Made by a program: the position numbers and the translations under genes. From Micromussa lordhowensis (Eukaryota > Cnidaria > Anthozoa > Scleractinia > Lobophylliidae): a stretch of 64,000 bases of DNA. Shown in pieces: positions 48,801 through 59,972 of the stretch. The stretch spans positions 4,566,386-4,630,385 of the forward strand of contig OZ026607.1 in NCBI GenBank assembly GCA_964020085.1, in the 5' to 3' direction. The notes beneath the pieces were generated by a model. That model had not been told where the DNA came from. It was given only the letters and a program-made list of their open reading frames with translations, and did no database searches. The first letter of the stretch is position 1; every line of letters starts with the position of its first letter.

Positions 48801-51800
48801 AGGTGTTGAGCTGACACCAAATACCGAACTGTTAAATACAGAAGAAATTATAACGTTAGCAAACCTGTTTGTCAAGGAGGGTGTTAGGAAAATCAGACTC
48901 ACTGGAGGTGAACCATTGGTGCGGAAGGACATTGTAGAGCTTTGTGGTAACATGTTTATTTATTTGTTGTTTTGAAAAGTATATTTTTAACTTCAGTCTG
49001 TCATCTCCTCTTGGAATATCCATGGCATGGCAATCTCTGAGCTCCATCAAACTGATTATGTAGAGAGACAGCAGAAGTGCTGAGGTTAATATATAGTGAA
49101 ACCCGTTAATACGGTCAACAATGGTATTAACAAGATAGGGTCAAATTTCAAATCACTGGGTCTAAATTGAGTGACGCCTTAACAGATACATCACAAATGC
49201 AGTTCTACATACACATATAAAACTGTTCTTTTAGTAAGCATGTAAAATGTACAGTCTCTTAGTTTCCTTTTCGCAATTTTATCTGTGGGTCAACCATGTC
49301 TGTAAGCTGTCGAGGACAGACTACAGTTATCTTATGTCGTGATCACTACACCCGTTGGAATTCAATAATACGGCACGTCTTAGCACTTGTTTGCGTACAT
49401 TATTAATTTCTGTGTAACTTACAATATTTATAAATTACAATTCCATGTCTATATTTTTTTCTGTCAACAGAGGAACTCGGTAGACTAGAGGGTCTTGAAA
49501 CACTGGCAATGACAACAAATGGCATCACTTTAGCAAGAAAATTACCACGCCTTAGAGATGCAGGACTCAATTTACTGAATATAAGTCTTGATACACTAGT
49601 ACCACAGAAATTTGAGTTTATAACAAGAAGAAAAGGTGAGTAATGCTACATATATCAGTAATTTATTTTTAATTTATTCATCTCATTCCTAATTGGGGCA
49701 GTGAATTACATGTAAGCATGAGAATATAATACTACACAATTAATTGATTCTGATTGCGTTATATAATTAAATAATGCACTAATTTTCTTTTAAAACTAGT
49801 GCTGCAAGTTAAGGGATTTAAGGAAGACCACATGTTCATGTAAAAAGATGGTCACACTTATTTTTCAATATTGCTTTTAGGTTGGCATAAAGTAATGGAG
49901 TCTATTGATCGCGCTTTAGAACTTGGATATAACCCGGTGAAGGTATGGCACATGCAGAGATTTCAATTCACAATGAGAAGTTTCAATCTGGATTTCAAAG
50001 TAGACACTTTTAATGCAACAAATATTTCTTATTGTGCTAGGTGAATTGTGTTGTAATGAGAGGCTTGAATGAAGACGAGGTCTGCAACTTTGTGGCAATG
50101 ACTAAAGATAAGGTCAGTTTCCCTTCAAGTTGATAAAGTGTGCATTGAAAAGACAGAGGCATGTAATAAACTTGTAAATTATACAAACTTTACCACATGT
50201 GAAAGCTTTGAATCATTAGTCCAAGGATAATTTTGTTAAATATTGTTGATTCTTAAGTAACAATGTTGAAAACCAGCAGTCCTCGTGCTTATTTCATTTT
50301 GACCTGCAACATATCCATACCTCTCTCACATACTGTAGCATTTCTCTGTGTGACTTTTCCTACCTACTGACAAGAGAATTTGTCCACCTTACTCTGAAAG
50401 ATGTGATCTTATGACCGGCATAATTTGCTCAAACTACCCTTTACTGAACTATTTGCTACTAGTCGCTAAACTGCAGAGGAAATCTGACTCCTCCTATCAT
50501 AAATGCCTTTGAACTAAGTCTACATTCCTCCTGATATTTAATATCGTCGTTTGTTGTTGTTTCATCTTTAACATACTCACTTTGGAAGTTGGTTGGCTGC
50601 ATCTTGATGTGCTTTAATGTGACAGCGTGATGCTATTAAGTGAGTTTCACATGTGCTAGTCAAAAACTTGGCTGTGTAGCCGCGCGATGTGGTTCCAGTC
50701 GAGACCCAGAAATTGACCCTTGCTCACCGTAGAGTCTTCAGTAGCTCAGTGGTTAGAGCATCTGACTAGATCACGGAGGGTCGTGGGTTCAAATCCCATC
50801 TGGGACTCGGAATTTCTTTTCCAAGTCTGCATTTCTCCTAATGTGTAATATCGTTGTTTGTTGTCTATGAAACAGAAAGGTTTATTGTGTTAAAACATGC
50901 ATTGGGCTTTGTACCTTAATTTGCAGTCTGTTTACAAGTGTGCTTATACTAAGTTTTGAGAACTATAATATAGACTGAAATGTAATTTCTGGGTGATATA
51001 TAGGTAAAGTATAGCTATAGGCATTAGTATTGTAATGAAGTGACAGTAATGTATTGTACACATGTAGTACTGTAAGTAGAGTATTAAGTACATGTAGTTG
51101 TATTAATAAATTGTAAGTAATGTATGTACATATGTATTATAAATATTATAAGTGTATGATAATAATAATAAAAAAAGAAAAATTGGAAAAAAATGTTATT
51201 GCCAAATAATATTTTTTTGACCATAATTTTTGCTTATACTTCATTTTTTGTGTTGTGTTGGTCAGGCCATAGACGTGCGGTTTATAGAGTACATGCCGTT
51301 TGATGGTAAGTTGTGAAAATAGCTTAGTGAAATTTAGTAAGAGTAAAGAATGATCATATTATGGCTGCCATTTTCTCTATCGGACACCTTTTTGTGCACA
51401 ATACTTCAATAAATAACTTTTAGGTAGAAACACACAGATTTGAGTTTACAAGACATGTTTCGGATGACCAACATCCATCATCAGTTGCAAATACAAGTGA
51501 ACCGCTAAATAAAATAAAACAACAAGAAAGGTTTTAATGCTCAATCAACTGAATGCAATCTATACAAACGGTGCAGTGGCCTCATGGTAAGTGTTCTCGT
51601 CTTCGGATTGAGCAGTTCGGGTCCGAGCCCTGGCCAGGGACCTTGCATTGTGTTCTTGGGCTCTCACAGTGTCTCTCCCCACCCAGGTGTATAAATGGGT
51701 GCTGGCGAACTTAATGCTGGTGGTAACCCTGCAATGGGCTAGTATCCCATCCAGGGGCGGGGGGGGGGGGGGGTAGAAATACTCCAAGGCACTTCATGCT

Positions 51801-54800
51801 AGAGAAACTGGGATAAGCTCTGGCCTGATGGGCCGCTTGGCTCGTATGCAGACTTTACCTTACCTATGCAACATATGAAAACAAAGAAGTGAGTTACTTT
51901 TTTCTGTTGTTTAACAAACGGTACTAACCGAATGTTTTGATCTCAATTTTTTGTGAAAAAACTTAATGTAATAATGATGTTTGACTAGACTACATTGCAT
52001 TGAGAGCCAGTCATGCCAAATTTGAGCAATAAAAAAATACAAAAGTCAGTTATATGAGGGTGCATGATGTTAGCCCCAGACACCAATTATTAAATAAACT
52101 TTTCTTTTTTCTATCAGTCAAAACAAATGATTATTAATGACATGTGTATTTAGGGCTTTAATTTTCAGTTATTTGATAAACTTAATTACAAAAATGAAAG
52201 TGTATTATATCATTTGCTTTTAAGGCAGGAGCCAGGAATTTGACTTATACTGGGATTATACACTTGTTGATTGAAATGTTCCTTCAAAGGGGTTGATTAT
52301 GTCTGAGAGTAGTCAGAATATTAGTTATTATTAATTTAGCAGAGAAGGCTAATTAAATTTAAGTCAAAGACGAATTTAAATAAATTTAAATTTCCTGCTC
52401 AACTACTTTTGTAATTTCTTTTTTCTGTTTAGGGAACAAATGGAACTTCAACAAGTTTGTTCCATACACTGAAATGCTAGAAAGTATCTCTGCAAGATGG
52501 CCAGATGTGCAGAGGATGTCCGACCAGCCTAATGATACTTCTAAGGTACCTGTTACTTCTGCATGTACCCTACCTGAAACAAACAAACCAAACTAGTCAG
52601 CAGTTTTTTGACTGAAGTATTCTTTGCTGTTGAATTTTAATGTAATATGCCTATGGCCTGTCTGTGTTCATTCCACTTTATTGTCAAGGGCAAGACTTCC
52701 TGTCAACAATGCCAAGCAGACAGATGTTGAGAATTATAACAAGAGTTAACTTACATTTACCCTAAAAAAGAACTTATCAGCTGGCCAACTCAAATCCTAA
52801 CCCAAGTCAGGTCTAAATGGCAATCAGGCATTTCAGTCATGGTAAATGTGACATATCACCTTAAGTTACCCTTGAAAAATATTTTTTTAGAGCTAACCAT
52901 GGCATTATAATTGCACTGCAGTATGATATCTTTTAGAGTAATTGATGAAGCTAACTGCAGTGCTATTTATCTCAGAAGAATCTTTGTCTCCTTCTCACTG
53001 TCTACCATGTTTAAAATGGCAAAGAGTTGGGATATACTGGACTGTCCAAGTAGCAATGACTCATTAAGCATTTGACTCAGGTCCTCGGTACACCAAACTG
53101 GTCAGATTCACTTGCATTGAAATAACTCCAATTTCCCCATGCAATAACGAAACTACTAACAGTAGATAAATGTAATTTACAAGCAGTCAGTGAGTCAGGC
53201 TATCATTTTCTCTGAATCCTTTTCAACCTGATCTTTTGCCAGGCTTACAGAGTTCCAGGTTTTACAGGTCAAGTAGGTTTTATAACATCTATGAGTGAAC
53301 ACTTTTGTGGAAGCTGTAACAGGCTTCGCATCACAGCAGATGGCAACTTAAAGGTATTGCTTTTGAACTTTTCTTCTTCTTCTTCGATTTAACACCAAGG
53401 AGATTTACAAATTACTTGGTGTTAGTTTATGAGGCAGTCCCTTTTTGTCAGTTTGAGCTCGTTACAAGCCAAGGCATCATTAATGAGTGTAAGGGGGATC
53501 AAGTGGGAAAAAGATTCCGCTTCTTTTCAGAGTTGAAACCTTGAACTTCCTATTCCTTTCCAAAGCTCATTACACTATAAACCTTTGGGTAACCAGTCTG
53601 TCACTCAAAAGCGAATCATACTTCAAGCAGTTTACTGCCTGAGTAGTTGTAAATAGCCACAGCCGGTAATATGCATTTATGTTCTTGACCTTGAAATCTG
53701 CAAAGTGCCTGAAATCAGTAGACAGTGCTTATAATGTATGTCACTCTTTAAAATTACTCAATCAACACAAAACTGAACTGGGAGGCATGTCTCTCACATG
53801 CAATACATGTTGACTGAAATTCCCAGTTGCTATGTACTTAATAGCACTTCTTATCAGCAGTTTATGGTTGGTGACTATACCGGTAATCTTTGAGCCCCAC
53901 ATTAGGCACAAATTCACTTTGAATATTAGGGCTCTGCACACATTGCATGGACATGGAGGTAGCTGAGATACATCTAGCTCTGTTTGTGTTAGACTAAGTG
54001 TTTTGGACTTTAAGCATGTTTATACAGCTGCTGTTGACCAAAGATATCCTCAGCATAGCTTTCAATAAATTAAATGTAATTTTCATGATTCAATTTTTAA
54101 TTTGTTTAAAGGTGTGTCTGTTTGGTAACTCTGAAGTATCATTACGAGATTCTCTGAGAGCAGGAACCAATGAGGACGAGCTGTTAGAAATCATAGGTGC
54201 TGCTGTAGGAAGGAAGAAGAAACAGCATGCAGGTATAGTGTTTAAACCTGTGTTTACAGCTACTGCCAAAGCAAAAATATCCTACAGTATTCTATGTCCA
54301 TGCAAAACGTGATATAGGCATCTGTAAGGGCTCAATAATTGCAGATTAATATGTTTACATGAAGTTTACATGAAGTATTCATAACAAGTGAAATTCACAC
54401 TCTAGAATGCCATTAAAGATGATTTCCAGTCCGAATTGTGCCCTCTTGAGAGTTTGTTTGCATTTTTTGTTTGCCTCATGTAAGACATCACAAAATGTAA
54501 ATGTTGCAGGTCAAAATGAAATTCAGGTTAAAATGAAATTCCTTTGTCTCTTAATCCTAATTATTCATAGATCATGAATAATTAGGGCTAGAAGACAAAG
54601 GAAATTGAGAATCAAACTTTTGTTAAAATCATTTTAACCTGAATTTCATTTTGACTTGCAACATAAACGTTTTACAACTACTTACATGAGGTAAATTCAA
54701 AGTTTCAAAACAAGCACCATTATGGATGCAAAGCGGTTAAAGCTTTATGCTTCGAATCAAGTTGGCTGGATATTAATCTACTTATCATTTTTTACGTGAT

Positions 54801-55425
54801 GTTAAGTACAAAAAAAAACACTGGACCAATGCTCTGTCATATTGACGGGATGCTTGGTTGATAACCAAATGTACTTTTAATAATTATAACTTATCAATGC
54901 CCCAAGGGGGGGGGGGGGCGGGGGTGACTCCCATATAAAACAGATTGGGGTGCTCATCGGAAATTTTGAAAATAAGCCCCTAAGAGATACCAAGATCCTG
55001 TTTTGTTGGCATGGCTTGAAGTGTTCCAACCCATGAGAGGTACCATTGCTAAAACAACGCATTATCTCCAATCATATTATTTCGGGGGTCAATACCCTAA
55101 AAGGTACCGTAAAAGCTCCCGCTGTAGATCTAGTGAGGCTGAACACCCTAAGAGAGACCAAGACTGCCGTTTTAACCCCTAAAAGGTACGGTGAGCAACC
55201 CATCCTTTTTATACAGGAGTGTTCCCTGCCCCCCCCCCCCCCACCCCCTCTGGGATCAATGTCTGCCAAATTAATGTAAGTTGTCAATAGGGCACCATGT
55301 TCTGATAGGCGGCTTCCATGTACATATAGAACAGTATACGTTTATGATAATAATGATTTTCTTGCACAGGAATGTTCAACATTGCTAAACAAAAGAACCG
55401 TCCCATGATTTTGATTGGTGGATGA
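45855..55425 (+). CDS. MOCS1: Molybdenum cofactor biosynthesis protein 1, MOCS1A (radical SAM GTP cyclase), 11 exons
   Basis: First step of molybdenum cofactor synthesis: GTP to the 3',8-cyclo intermediate on the way to cyclic pyranopterin, in mitochondria. Exons: 45855-46001, 48207-48339, 48779-48946, 49471-49635, 49881-49942, 50041-50112, 51266-51305, 52433-52545, 53243-53353, 54112-54232, 55370-55425; phases match, 395 aa (human MOCS1A 385). The N-terminus is basic with no acidic residue for 43 positions, a plausible mitochondrial presequence. Radical SAM cysteines C90, C94, C97 (CNLRCQYC) are completed across the exon 2/3 junction. GGE at 136-138. Second cluster C322, C325, C339 ([15 protein letters not shown]). 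The protein ends in the conserved Gly-Gly tail (MILIGG) right before TGA. No MoaC-like MOCS1B frame was found downstream in the window. Confidence 0.95.
46735..46865. mobile_element. Short palindromic MITE
   Basis: aggtcaagatggctagatat-tggccaagtactttttttgca and its inverted partner tgcaaaaaaaaaagaacttg-accaatatccaaccatcttga. Confidence 0.75.
47040..47212. mobile_element. Short palindromic MITE
   Basis: Left end ggaatagcccttttcacggt, right end actgtgaaaagggctatta. Arms share catttgcattacaatgtaat and cgaggcaatttcgggc with their complements. The loop is about 20 bp. Confidence 0.85.
47325..47385. repeat. Perfect palindrome
   Basis: acctacagattattcactaatctgtagg is followed at once by its complement tacagattagtgaataatctgtaggt. 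It could extrude as a cruciform. Confidence 0.7.
47500..47650. mobile_element. Palindromic MITE
   Basis: Arms aacaattattagattcggtt...gatatccagaataatcaagg and the complement pair over about 65 bp. The loop carries the perfect hairpin agccttcggcttcggct. Confidence 0.8.
47712..47965 (+). repeat. Tandem duplication, period about 120 bp
   Basis: Two units each contain agtttgttgtgttt, agtttgtttactttcctcaa, gagaaaagtaac and tctttgggct. They differ by roughly one in ten bases. Confidence 0.75.
48430..48530 (+). mobile_element. Degenerate SINE fragment
   Basis: ccttgtgttcttgggcaaga-tactttaa and ccccagtgttataaaa resemble the body of the SINEs at 21474 and 51573. The head is missing. Confidence 0.45.
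50113..51265 (+). other. MOCS1 intron 6; includes tRNA-derived repeats
   Basis: Apart from the repeat pair at 50516-50875, it is ordinary AT-rich intron, ending with short (ATAA)n-like text near 51160. Confidence 0.45.
50516..50875 (+). mobile_element. tRNA-derived SINE with duplicated body
   Basis: A tRNA-like head (tagctcagtggttagagcat, then gtgggttcaaatcccat) lies at about 50741-50810. The stem gagtc...gactc closes it, but the acceptor arm is irregular. The 50-bp body aagtct-cat-tctcct...taatatcgt-gtttgttgt occurs both before (50516-50565) and after (50823-50872) the head, so this is one full copy next to a head-less one. Confidence 0.65.
51445..51491 (-). ncRNA. Hammerhead ribozyme, complete core (Penelope-like element type)
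   Basis: On the minus strand the order is stem I TTTGCAA (51491-51485), core CTGATGA (51484-51478), stem II GGATG-TTGGT-CATCC after one T, core GAAA, a minimal stem III (AC..GT with loop AT), cleavage base C (51452), then stem I' TTGTAAA (51451-51445). Stem I pairs over 7 bp with one G-U, stem II over 5 bp. All invariant core bases are present. Penelope-like retroelements are known to carry such minimal hammerheads, so this is probably the remnant of one. MOCS1 intron 7, antisense to MOCS1. Activity is not shown. Confidence 0.72.
51573..51860 (+). mobile_element. tRNA-derived SINE, copy 2
   Basis: Head gcagtggcctcatggtaagt and cgggtccgagccctgg; body cattgtgttcttgggctctc and cacccaggtgtataaatggg, matching the copy at 21474. 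A G tract of about 14 (51757-51773) lies inside. The tail is ggcctgatgggccgcttggc. Confidence 0.75.
53354..54111 (+). other. MOCS1 intron 9, nothing recognised
   Basis: Plain AT-rich intron; no gene or clear repeat. Confidence 0.4.
54502..54668. mobile_element. Palindromic MITE (GTTGCAGGTCAAAATGAAATTC family), copy 1
   Basis: Left end tgttgcaggtcaaaatgaaa, right end tttcattttgacttgcaaca. Inner arms cctaattattcatagatcat and gaataattaggg pair. MOCS1 intron 10. Copy 2, with a nested insertion, is at 57042-57484. Confidence 0.8.
54900..55255. mobile_element. Repeat with G/C-tract ends and CCCTAA-GAGGTACC units
   Basis: Begins with a run of 14 G and tgactcccatataaaacaga and ends in a run of 14 C. 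The inside repeats cccctaagagataccaag, cctaaaaggtaccgt, ccctaagagagaccaag and cccctaaaaggtacgg. A similar start is seen at 30837. Confidence 0.6.
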
Positions 55426-55752
55426 AGGAAATGTGGGTACATGTGCTTTTGACAGTTTGTTTAAATGCTAAGCTTTTAAGTGTCAGGGCAAGCTTCTTGA
55501 GGATATGGGACAGTCTAACAATATATGTATAGGATTTAAGTTTAATTATTGCATTTCAGTATGAAAATGCCACACTTCAATTAATCTTTTTGTAGGATCA
55601 TAGGTCATAAAATGTCGACTAATTGACACCCATGTACAACATGTACTTAATTAATACATCTTTATTAGCTGGTGTTATATTCCTTGATACATTATCTCCT
55701 TGTAACATAAGGATCGCTGACAATAACAAAAAAAACATTCAACATTAAAAAA
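55426..55752. other. MOCS1 3' flank
   Basis: Sequence after the MOCS1 stop. No canonical AATAAA was seen in the first 300 bp and no MOCS1B-like frame. Confidence 0.4.
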
Positions 55753-55829
55753 AATGAAAGTGAAAGAATGATCATCGCAGTGAATTTTCCAGTTTAAGCA
55801 ACTGGAAAGAAGAAGCCTGAAAAAAATCA

Positions 55830-55863
<34 letters not shown>

Positions 55864-55990
55864 GATACCGGTGCGATGCTCTACCAACTGAGCTATGAAG
55901 CCACACATTGGGAGCGAGGTCAATTTGTTGAGTTCATATCTTCCCGTGAGGAGTGAAATGATGTAAGTATATATGAAATAATTCATATAT
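55753..55990 (-). mobile_element. tRNA-like SINE, copy A
   Basis: The head on the minus strand (55902-55831) starts ggcttcatagctcagttggt and ends gggttcgaatcccgttgaagcc. It has perfect acceptor, D and T arms, but the anticodon arm has a mismatch and C at position 33, so it is a SINE head rather than a translating tRNA. The body aaattcactgcgatgatcat and tgaaagtgaaa follows. Upstream (plus strand right side) is cacacattgggagcgaggtc. Confidence 0.75.
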
Positions 55991-56007
55991 TTGAACTGCG
56001 GTTATAG

Positions 56008-56073
56008 ATGAAAGTGAAAGAATGATCATCGCAGTGAATTTTCCAGTTTAGAGAAGAAGCCTGAAAAAAATCA

Positions 56074-56107
<34 letters not shown>

Positions 56108-56218
56108 GATACCGGTGCGATGCTCTACCAACTGAGCTATGAAGATATGAACTCAACAAATTGACCTCGCTCCCAATGTGTGGCTATGAATTATTTCATA
56201 TATACTTACATCATTAAA
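56008..56218 (-). mobile_element. tRNA-like SINE, copy B with inverted flank
   Basis: Nearly identical to copy A through body and head (head 56144-56075) but lacks the 12-bp agcaactggaaa. After gctatgaag the flank is the reverse complement of copy A's flank (atatgaactcaacaaattga). Confidence 0.75.
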
Positions 56219-57041
56219 AAAAATGTTATGTAATTTTTCAGAGCTGGAAATAGCAGTTAGATCTGCGAGAAATTTGTAAAAATTTTGCATAAGAAAACTA
56301 TTCTAAGCCTTGTATGTTCTTTGACTTTTCTTAATCACTTTTTCTATGTACAGGAACTCCATCTTATTGAGCTACCAATAACTATCTTGTGCCACATTGT
56401 CTCATGAGCTTGGAGACACTAATTATCATTGGATGGAGAGTATTTCCAGGAATGCATTGCTAGACGAGTTTAACTAGCGCATGGGCAGACATCTATATCT
56501 GTTGCTTTCTTTCTCCGTGCAAAGCAAGGAAATGGAGGCATCTCTTAACAAGCTACATGTAGTGTTAAATGAAAAGCCAGATAGGAAATCAAATACTATA
56601 TCAAACTATTTTTTGCAGCAACATTCTCCTTGTTGATAAAGCAATTTTCTCATTACCATTAAAAAATGGGTTATTAATTATTAATAATTATATCAATTTA
56701 TTTCTTTAGAGATTTATGCATCCACAAATGGGACAGGGGACATAAAGCAAGTTAAAATGTTTATCTTGAGTGCCAAAAATTAAGGAAAAAATATAGTTGA
56801 TTCTTCTGGTCATTGTAAATAATAGGATGTCAATGTACATGTAAACTCAGAACTTTGTCACTTAAACAAACAAAATGTTACAAGAGCATTGAAAGAATGA
56901 TGGATGTAGGAACATTATAACAGAGGATTTTTTTACTTTCATTTGTACAAAAAAAGGGATTTTATTTTTTTTGCAAGTGGTAGTATTTTTACTGTATTAC
57001 AACAGAACTGTCCTTGCATGCATACATGTACATGTATATGT
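56219..57041. other. Intergenic, nothing recognised
   Basis: AT-rich. A possible acceptor-like ctatgtacag at 56345-56354 leads into a stretch with no long open frame. Confidence 0.4.
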
Positions 57042-57119
57042 TGCAGGTCAAAATGAAATTCAGGTTTAAATGATTTTAACCTAGTTTGAGTCTCAATTTC
57101 CTTTGTCTTCTAACCATAA

Positions 57120-57153
<34 letters not shown>

Positions 57154-57298
57154 GAGAGTTTTCATTGGCTTAGCCATCATGGTATATGAGCCATTATACC
57201 ATGATCTACAAAAATGGCGAGCGTATGCATGATTTTTTGGGCCTTTTTATTTTAATTGCAGTCTAGTTTTCTATATTTTGAGGGCGTTTTAAATAAAA

Positions 57299-57335
<37 letters not shown>

Positions 57336-57362
57336 TATAGCCAACTCGGCGCTACGATCTAT

Positions 57363-57397
<35 letters not shown>

Positions 57398-57484
57398 TTA
57401 ATTATTCATGGTCCATTAATAATTAGGGTTAATAGACAAAGGAATTTCACTTTAACCTGAATTTCATTTTGACCTACAACATAT
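57042..57484. mobile_element. GTTGCAGGTCAAAATGAAATTC MITE, copy 2, interrupted
   Basis: Left end tgttgcaggtcaaaatgaaa, right end tttcattttgacctacaaca. It matches copy 1 at 54502-54668 but is split by the 57125-57398 insertion. Confidence 0.85.
57125..57398 (+). mobile_element. Nested MITE with 8-bp target duplication
   Basis: Starts aaaaactggatcattggata and ends ggaataattgt. TAATTATT flanks it on both sides (57117-57124 and 57399-57406). The 8-bp duplication suggests the hAT superfamily. Relatives at 10473-11390 and 41893-42012. Confidence 0.85.
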
Positions 57485-58052
57485 ACACTTTTTTTGTCTC
57501 TTCGTTATATCTTCTTATTCAAAGCTCTCTACCTTAAAAGTGTATTGAACACTATTATATTTATTGGTTATATAGATATATGTGTTTAAAACCATTCATC
57601 GTCGTACAGCCAATTTTTCAGAACCAACAAAAGAAAAATAACATAATATCTAAAAGATTCAGCAGGGAGAATTAAAATTTGAAGAAATGAGGTTGGATTT
57701 CCTTGTGTGACAATTGCTTGTGTGACAAGACCGGACATATACGGTACTTTTGGCTGGTGGTCACACAACACGTGTAAAAAGCATTTCGTGTCCTGAGAAT
57801 TAACATTAGCCCTTCGTTTTTCACTTCTGCTCTAGCTCTTCTGTATGTTTGTTCACATGTGTACTCGCCCTACTTAAAAATAAAGAGGCTGTCACCAGAC
57901 AGCTGCACAACAGCAAATCTCATCTACTAGATTGTTTATTTTAACAACACTCGGCCAAATATTTTTCAAAAGATAACACAACGTATACATATTAAATCAA
58001 AAAAAAATGTTCTCAACTGTTTCCCTGAGAACAGCCAGTATCCGATCTCCAT

Positions 58053-58333
58053 TAATCGTATCTATAACAAAATTCTCGATCGTGATTGGTTCTCCGCGCG
58101 CCTATTTGTCACGTAATCGGCGCGTGATCACGTGGGTGTCCAATTACAGGTGTCCGATTTGAACTTTTTGTAATCGGACACCTGTAATTGGATACCCACG
58201 TGAGTTTCACGTCAATTACTCGCGCTTTGATGGTTTCCTTAGCAATTTCAAAGCTTAGGAAAAGCGCTACAGACATTTTCGCTCAAAAGAAGTTCTCAAA
58301 AGGCATTTTTAATTTCGAAATTTGTTAGAGATA

Positions 58334-58420
<87 letters not shown>

Positions 58421-58466
58421 TCCGATTTTGAAATAACTCGCTCCACTCGGTCCAATTACTAATCAT
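58053..58466. mobile_element. Double-hairpin foldback, copy A
   Basis: The first hairpin pairs cacgtgggtgtccaattaca-ggtgtccgat with its complement. The second pairs gtaatttcaaatcggcctcg with cgtccgattttgaaat. Copy B at 61873-62285 is over 90 percent identical by eye, minus about 20 bp around 58254-58290 and 58326-58345. Confidence 0.85.
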
Positions 58467-58724
58467 AAAAATTACAATTTCCTTGGTTGTGATTGATTTA
58501 AAAAACTCCTATCTTCCACTAATTCACTTGCCAAGTTGTTATCGCACAGTTTGTTTTCGGACAGTTCAATAAGCCAATCACATTCCAAGTTGTAGTGTAA
58601 ATCAACCAATCTCAATTTGAGAGCGACATGACACCATTTACACCTCCTTTGTCAGTCTTTTAATGCAAATTTTCCCTTTCTTTTATAACTTGGCTATTCT
58701 TCTATTCTCTGAAATTGTAATTTT

Positions 58725-58880
58725 TACGATTAATTGGAAATAAGACTACGTGTCGTCCAATTCGGTCTGTAATCATACTTATGATAAACAAATCGGACTC
58801 CCGCTGCGCGGCAGTCCGATTTTGTTATCACTCGAATGATTACAGACCGAATTGGATTCCTCTCAGCCTATTACCATTAC
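58725..58880. mobile_element. Related foldback
   Basis: Arms cgtccaattcggtctgtaat and attacagaccgaattgga flank aaatcggactcccgctgcgc. Similar in style to 58053-58466. Confidence 0.7.
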
Positions 58881-59153
58881 TTAAAAGCCGTTTTGCACTG
58901 GCGTCTAGTTGTCTCGTGATCCTATCCTCACGTTCAACGATCAAATAAAAATACGAGAAAATAGAGGGCTGTGAACAGTCTATACGATGTACAAGGATAC
59001 TCATGTCAATTTATTTTACACCATTAGCAAGTTATGCTACTTGAAATCCGTGACATTCTACACCTCAGTAACACAGATAAAACAACATTCCCAAGGCTAA
59101 GGTGTTGGCAAATCGTAATTGCTTACAATTTTCCTCATAGCTATTTATTATTA

Positions 59154-59229
<76 letters not shown>

Positions 59230-59972
59230 AGTTCTTAGTCTTGAGCTTCGTCCGAAACAGGTCCCGTTATAAATACCTCATGTAATGCCCACTGTAATAA
59301 ACATTTCACTCTCTTTGAGTGGCGAAGGAGGCAGGGTTTGAGCGATTGTCAACCCAAAAAGATCCTGCGCGAAAAAAACGCGAAAAAAAAACTGTACACG
59401 GCTAACACAGAAATACATAATGTCGAAAAACTGAAAAGTTTCTGGTCATAACAATGTCTCCCGCCCCCCTCCCCTTCAACGCCCCTGATAATATGATGGT
59501 CCATCCCTTAAATGTGAGCGACAAGCACTTCGGGAATGCAACTGTGATAATTCAAAAAGCAATTAAAACAATGCAAATGGCACATCATACGATTCAGTTT
59601 ACACGCTCGGTTAAAGCTACATTCTGTCGTTTACATCATTTCCTGTGTAATTGTTATTTTACATGGATAACCGGAAACAATTTTAAAAACTCCCTTAAAA
59701 GAGATCAGAGTAAAGACTACCTGAATGTAATTAGGTAGAACGGCAGGTAGCTTAATAGAACTGATATTTTTTCAATAATGTTCGGTTAACATTACAGGTC
59801 AATACGAGTATTATTGAAAATATTAACTTTGATTTTAAACAATGCACTTTATACTTACCATCCTGGTTTTCAAAGTCCAATCTGTAAGAGGGCACGGCAG
59901 TGCACGCTATAGTACTATAGCACCGCACATAAGAACCATAAGCACCAGGAAAGGTAACATCTTCACATTAAA
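58881..59972. other. Intergenic with (TTA)n microsatellite
   Basis: The 94-codon open frame at 59454-59738 has no splice context or family resemblance. Nothing else seen. Confidence 0.45.
59147..59226 (+). repeat. (TTA)n microsatellite
   Basis: About 25 nearly perfect TTA units. It may be the tail of a lost SINE, as in the element at 60860-61145. Confidence 0.9.

Noticed and set aside
50735..50815. tRNA gene in MOCS1 intron 6
   Set aside because: The acceptor stem does not pair in a normal cloverleaf, and the flanks are repeated. Treated as SINE.
55831..55902. tRNA-Thr-like gene (GGT at the anticodon place)
   Set aside because: Good arms, but position 33 is C and the anticodon stem has a mismatch. 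It is followed by a conserved repeat body, so called a SINE head.
56345..56480. Extra MOCS1 exon leading to MOCS1B
   Set aside because: An acceptor-like site is present but the following frames close quickly and show no MoaC motifs.
59454..59738. 94-codon open frame as a gene
   Set aside because: No splice signals, domain or codon bias. It lies in repeat-rich intergenic DNA.
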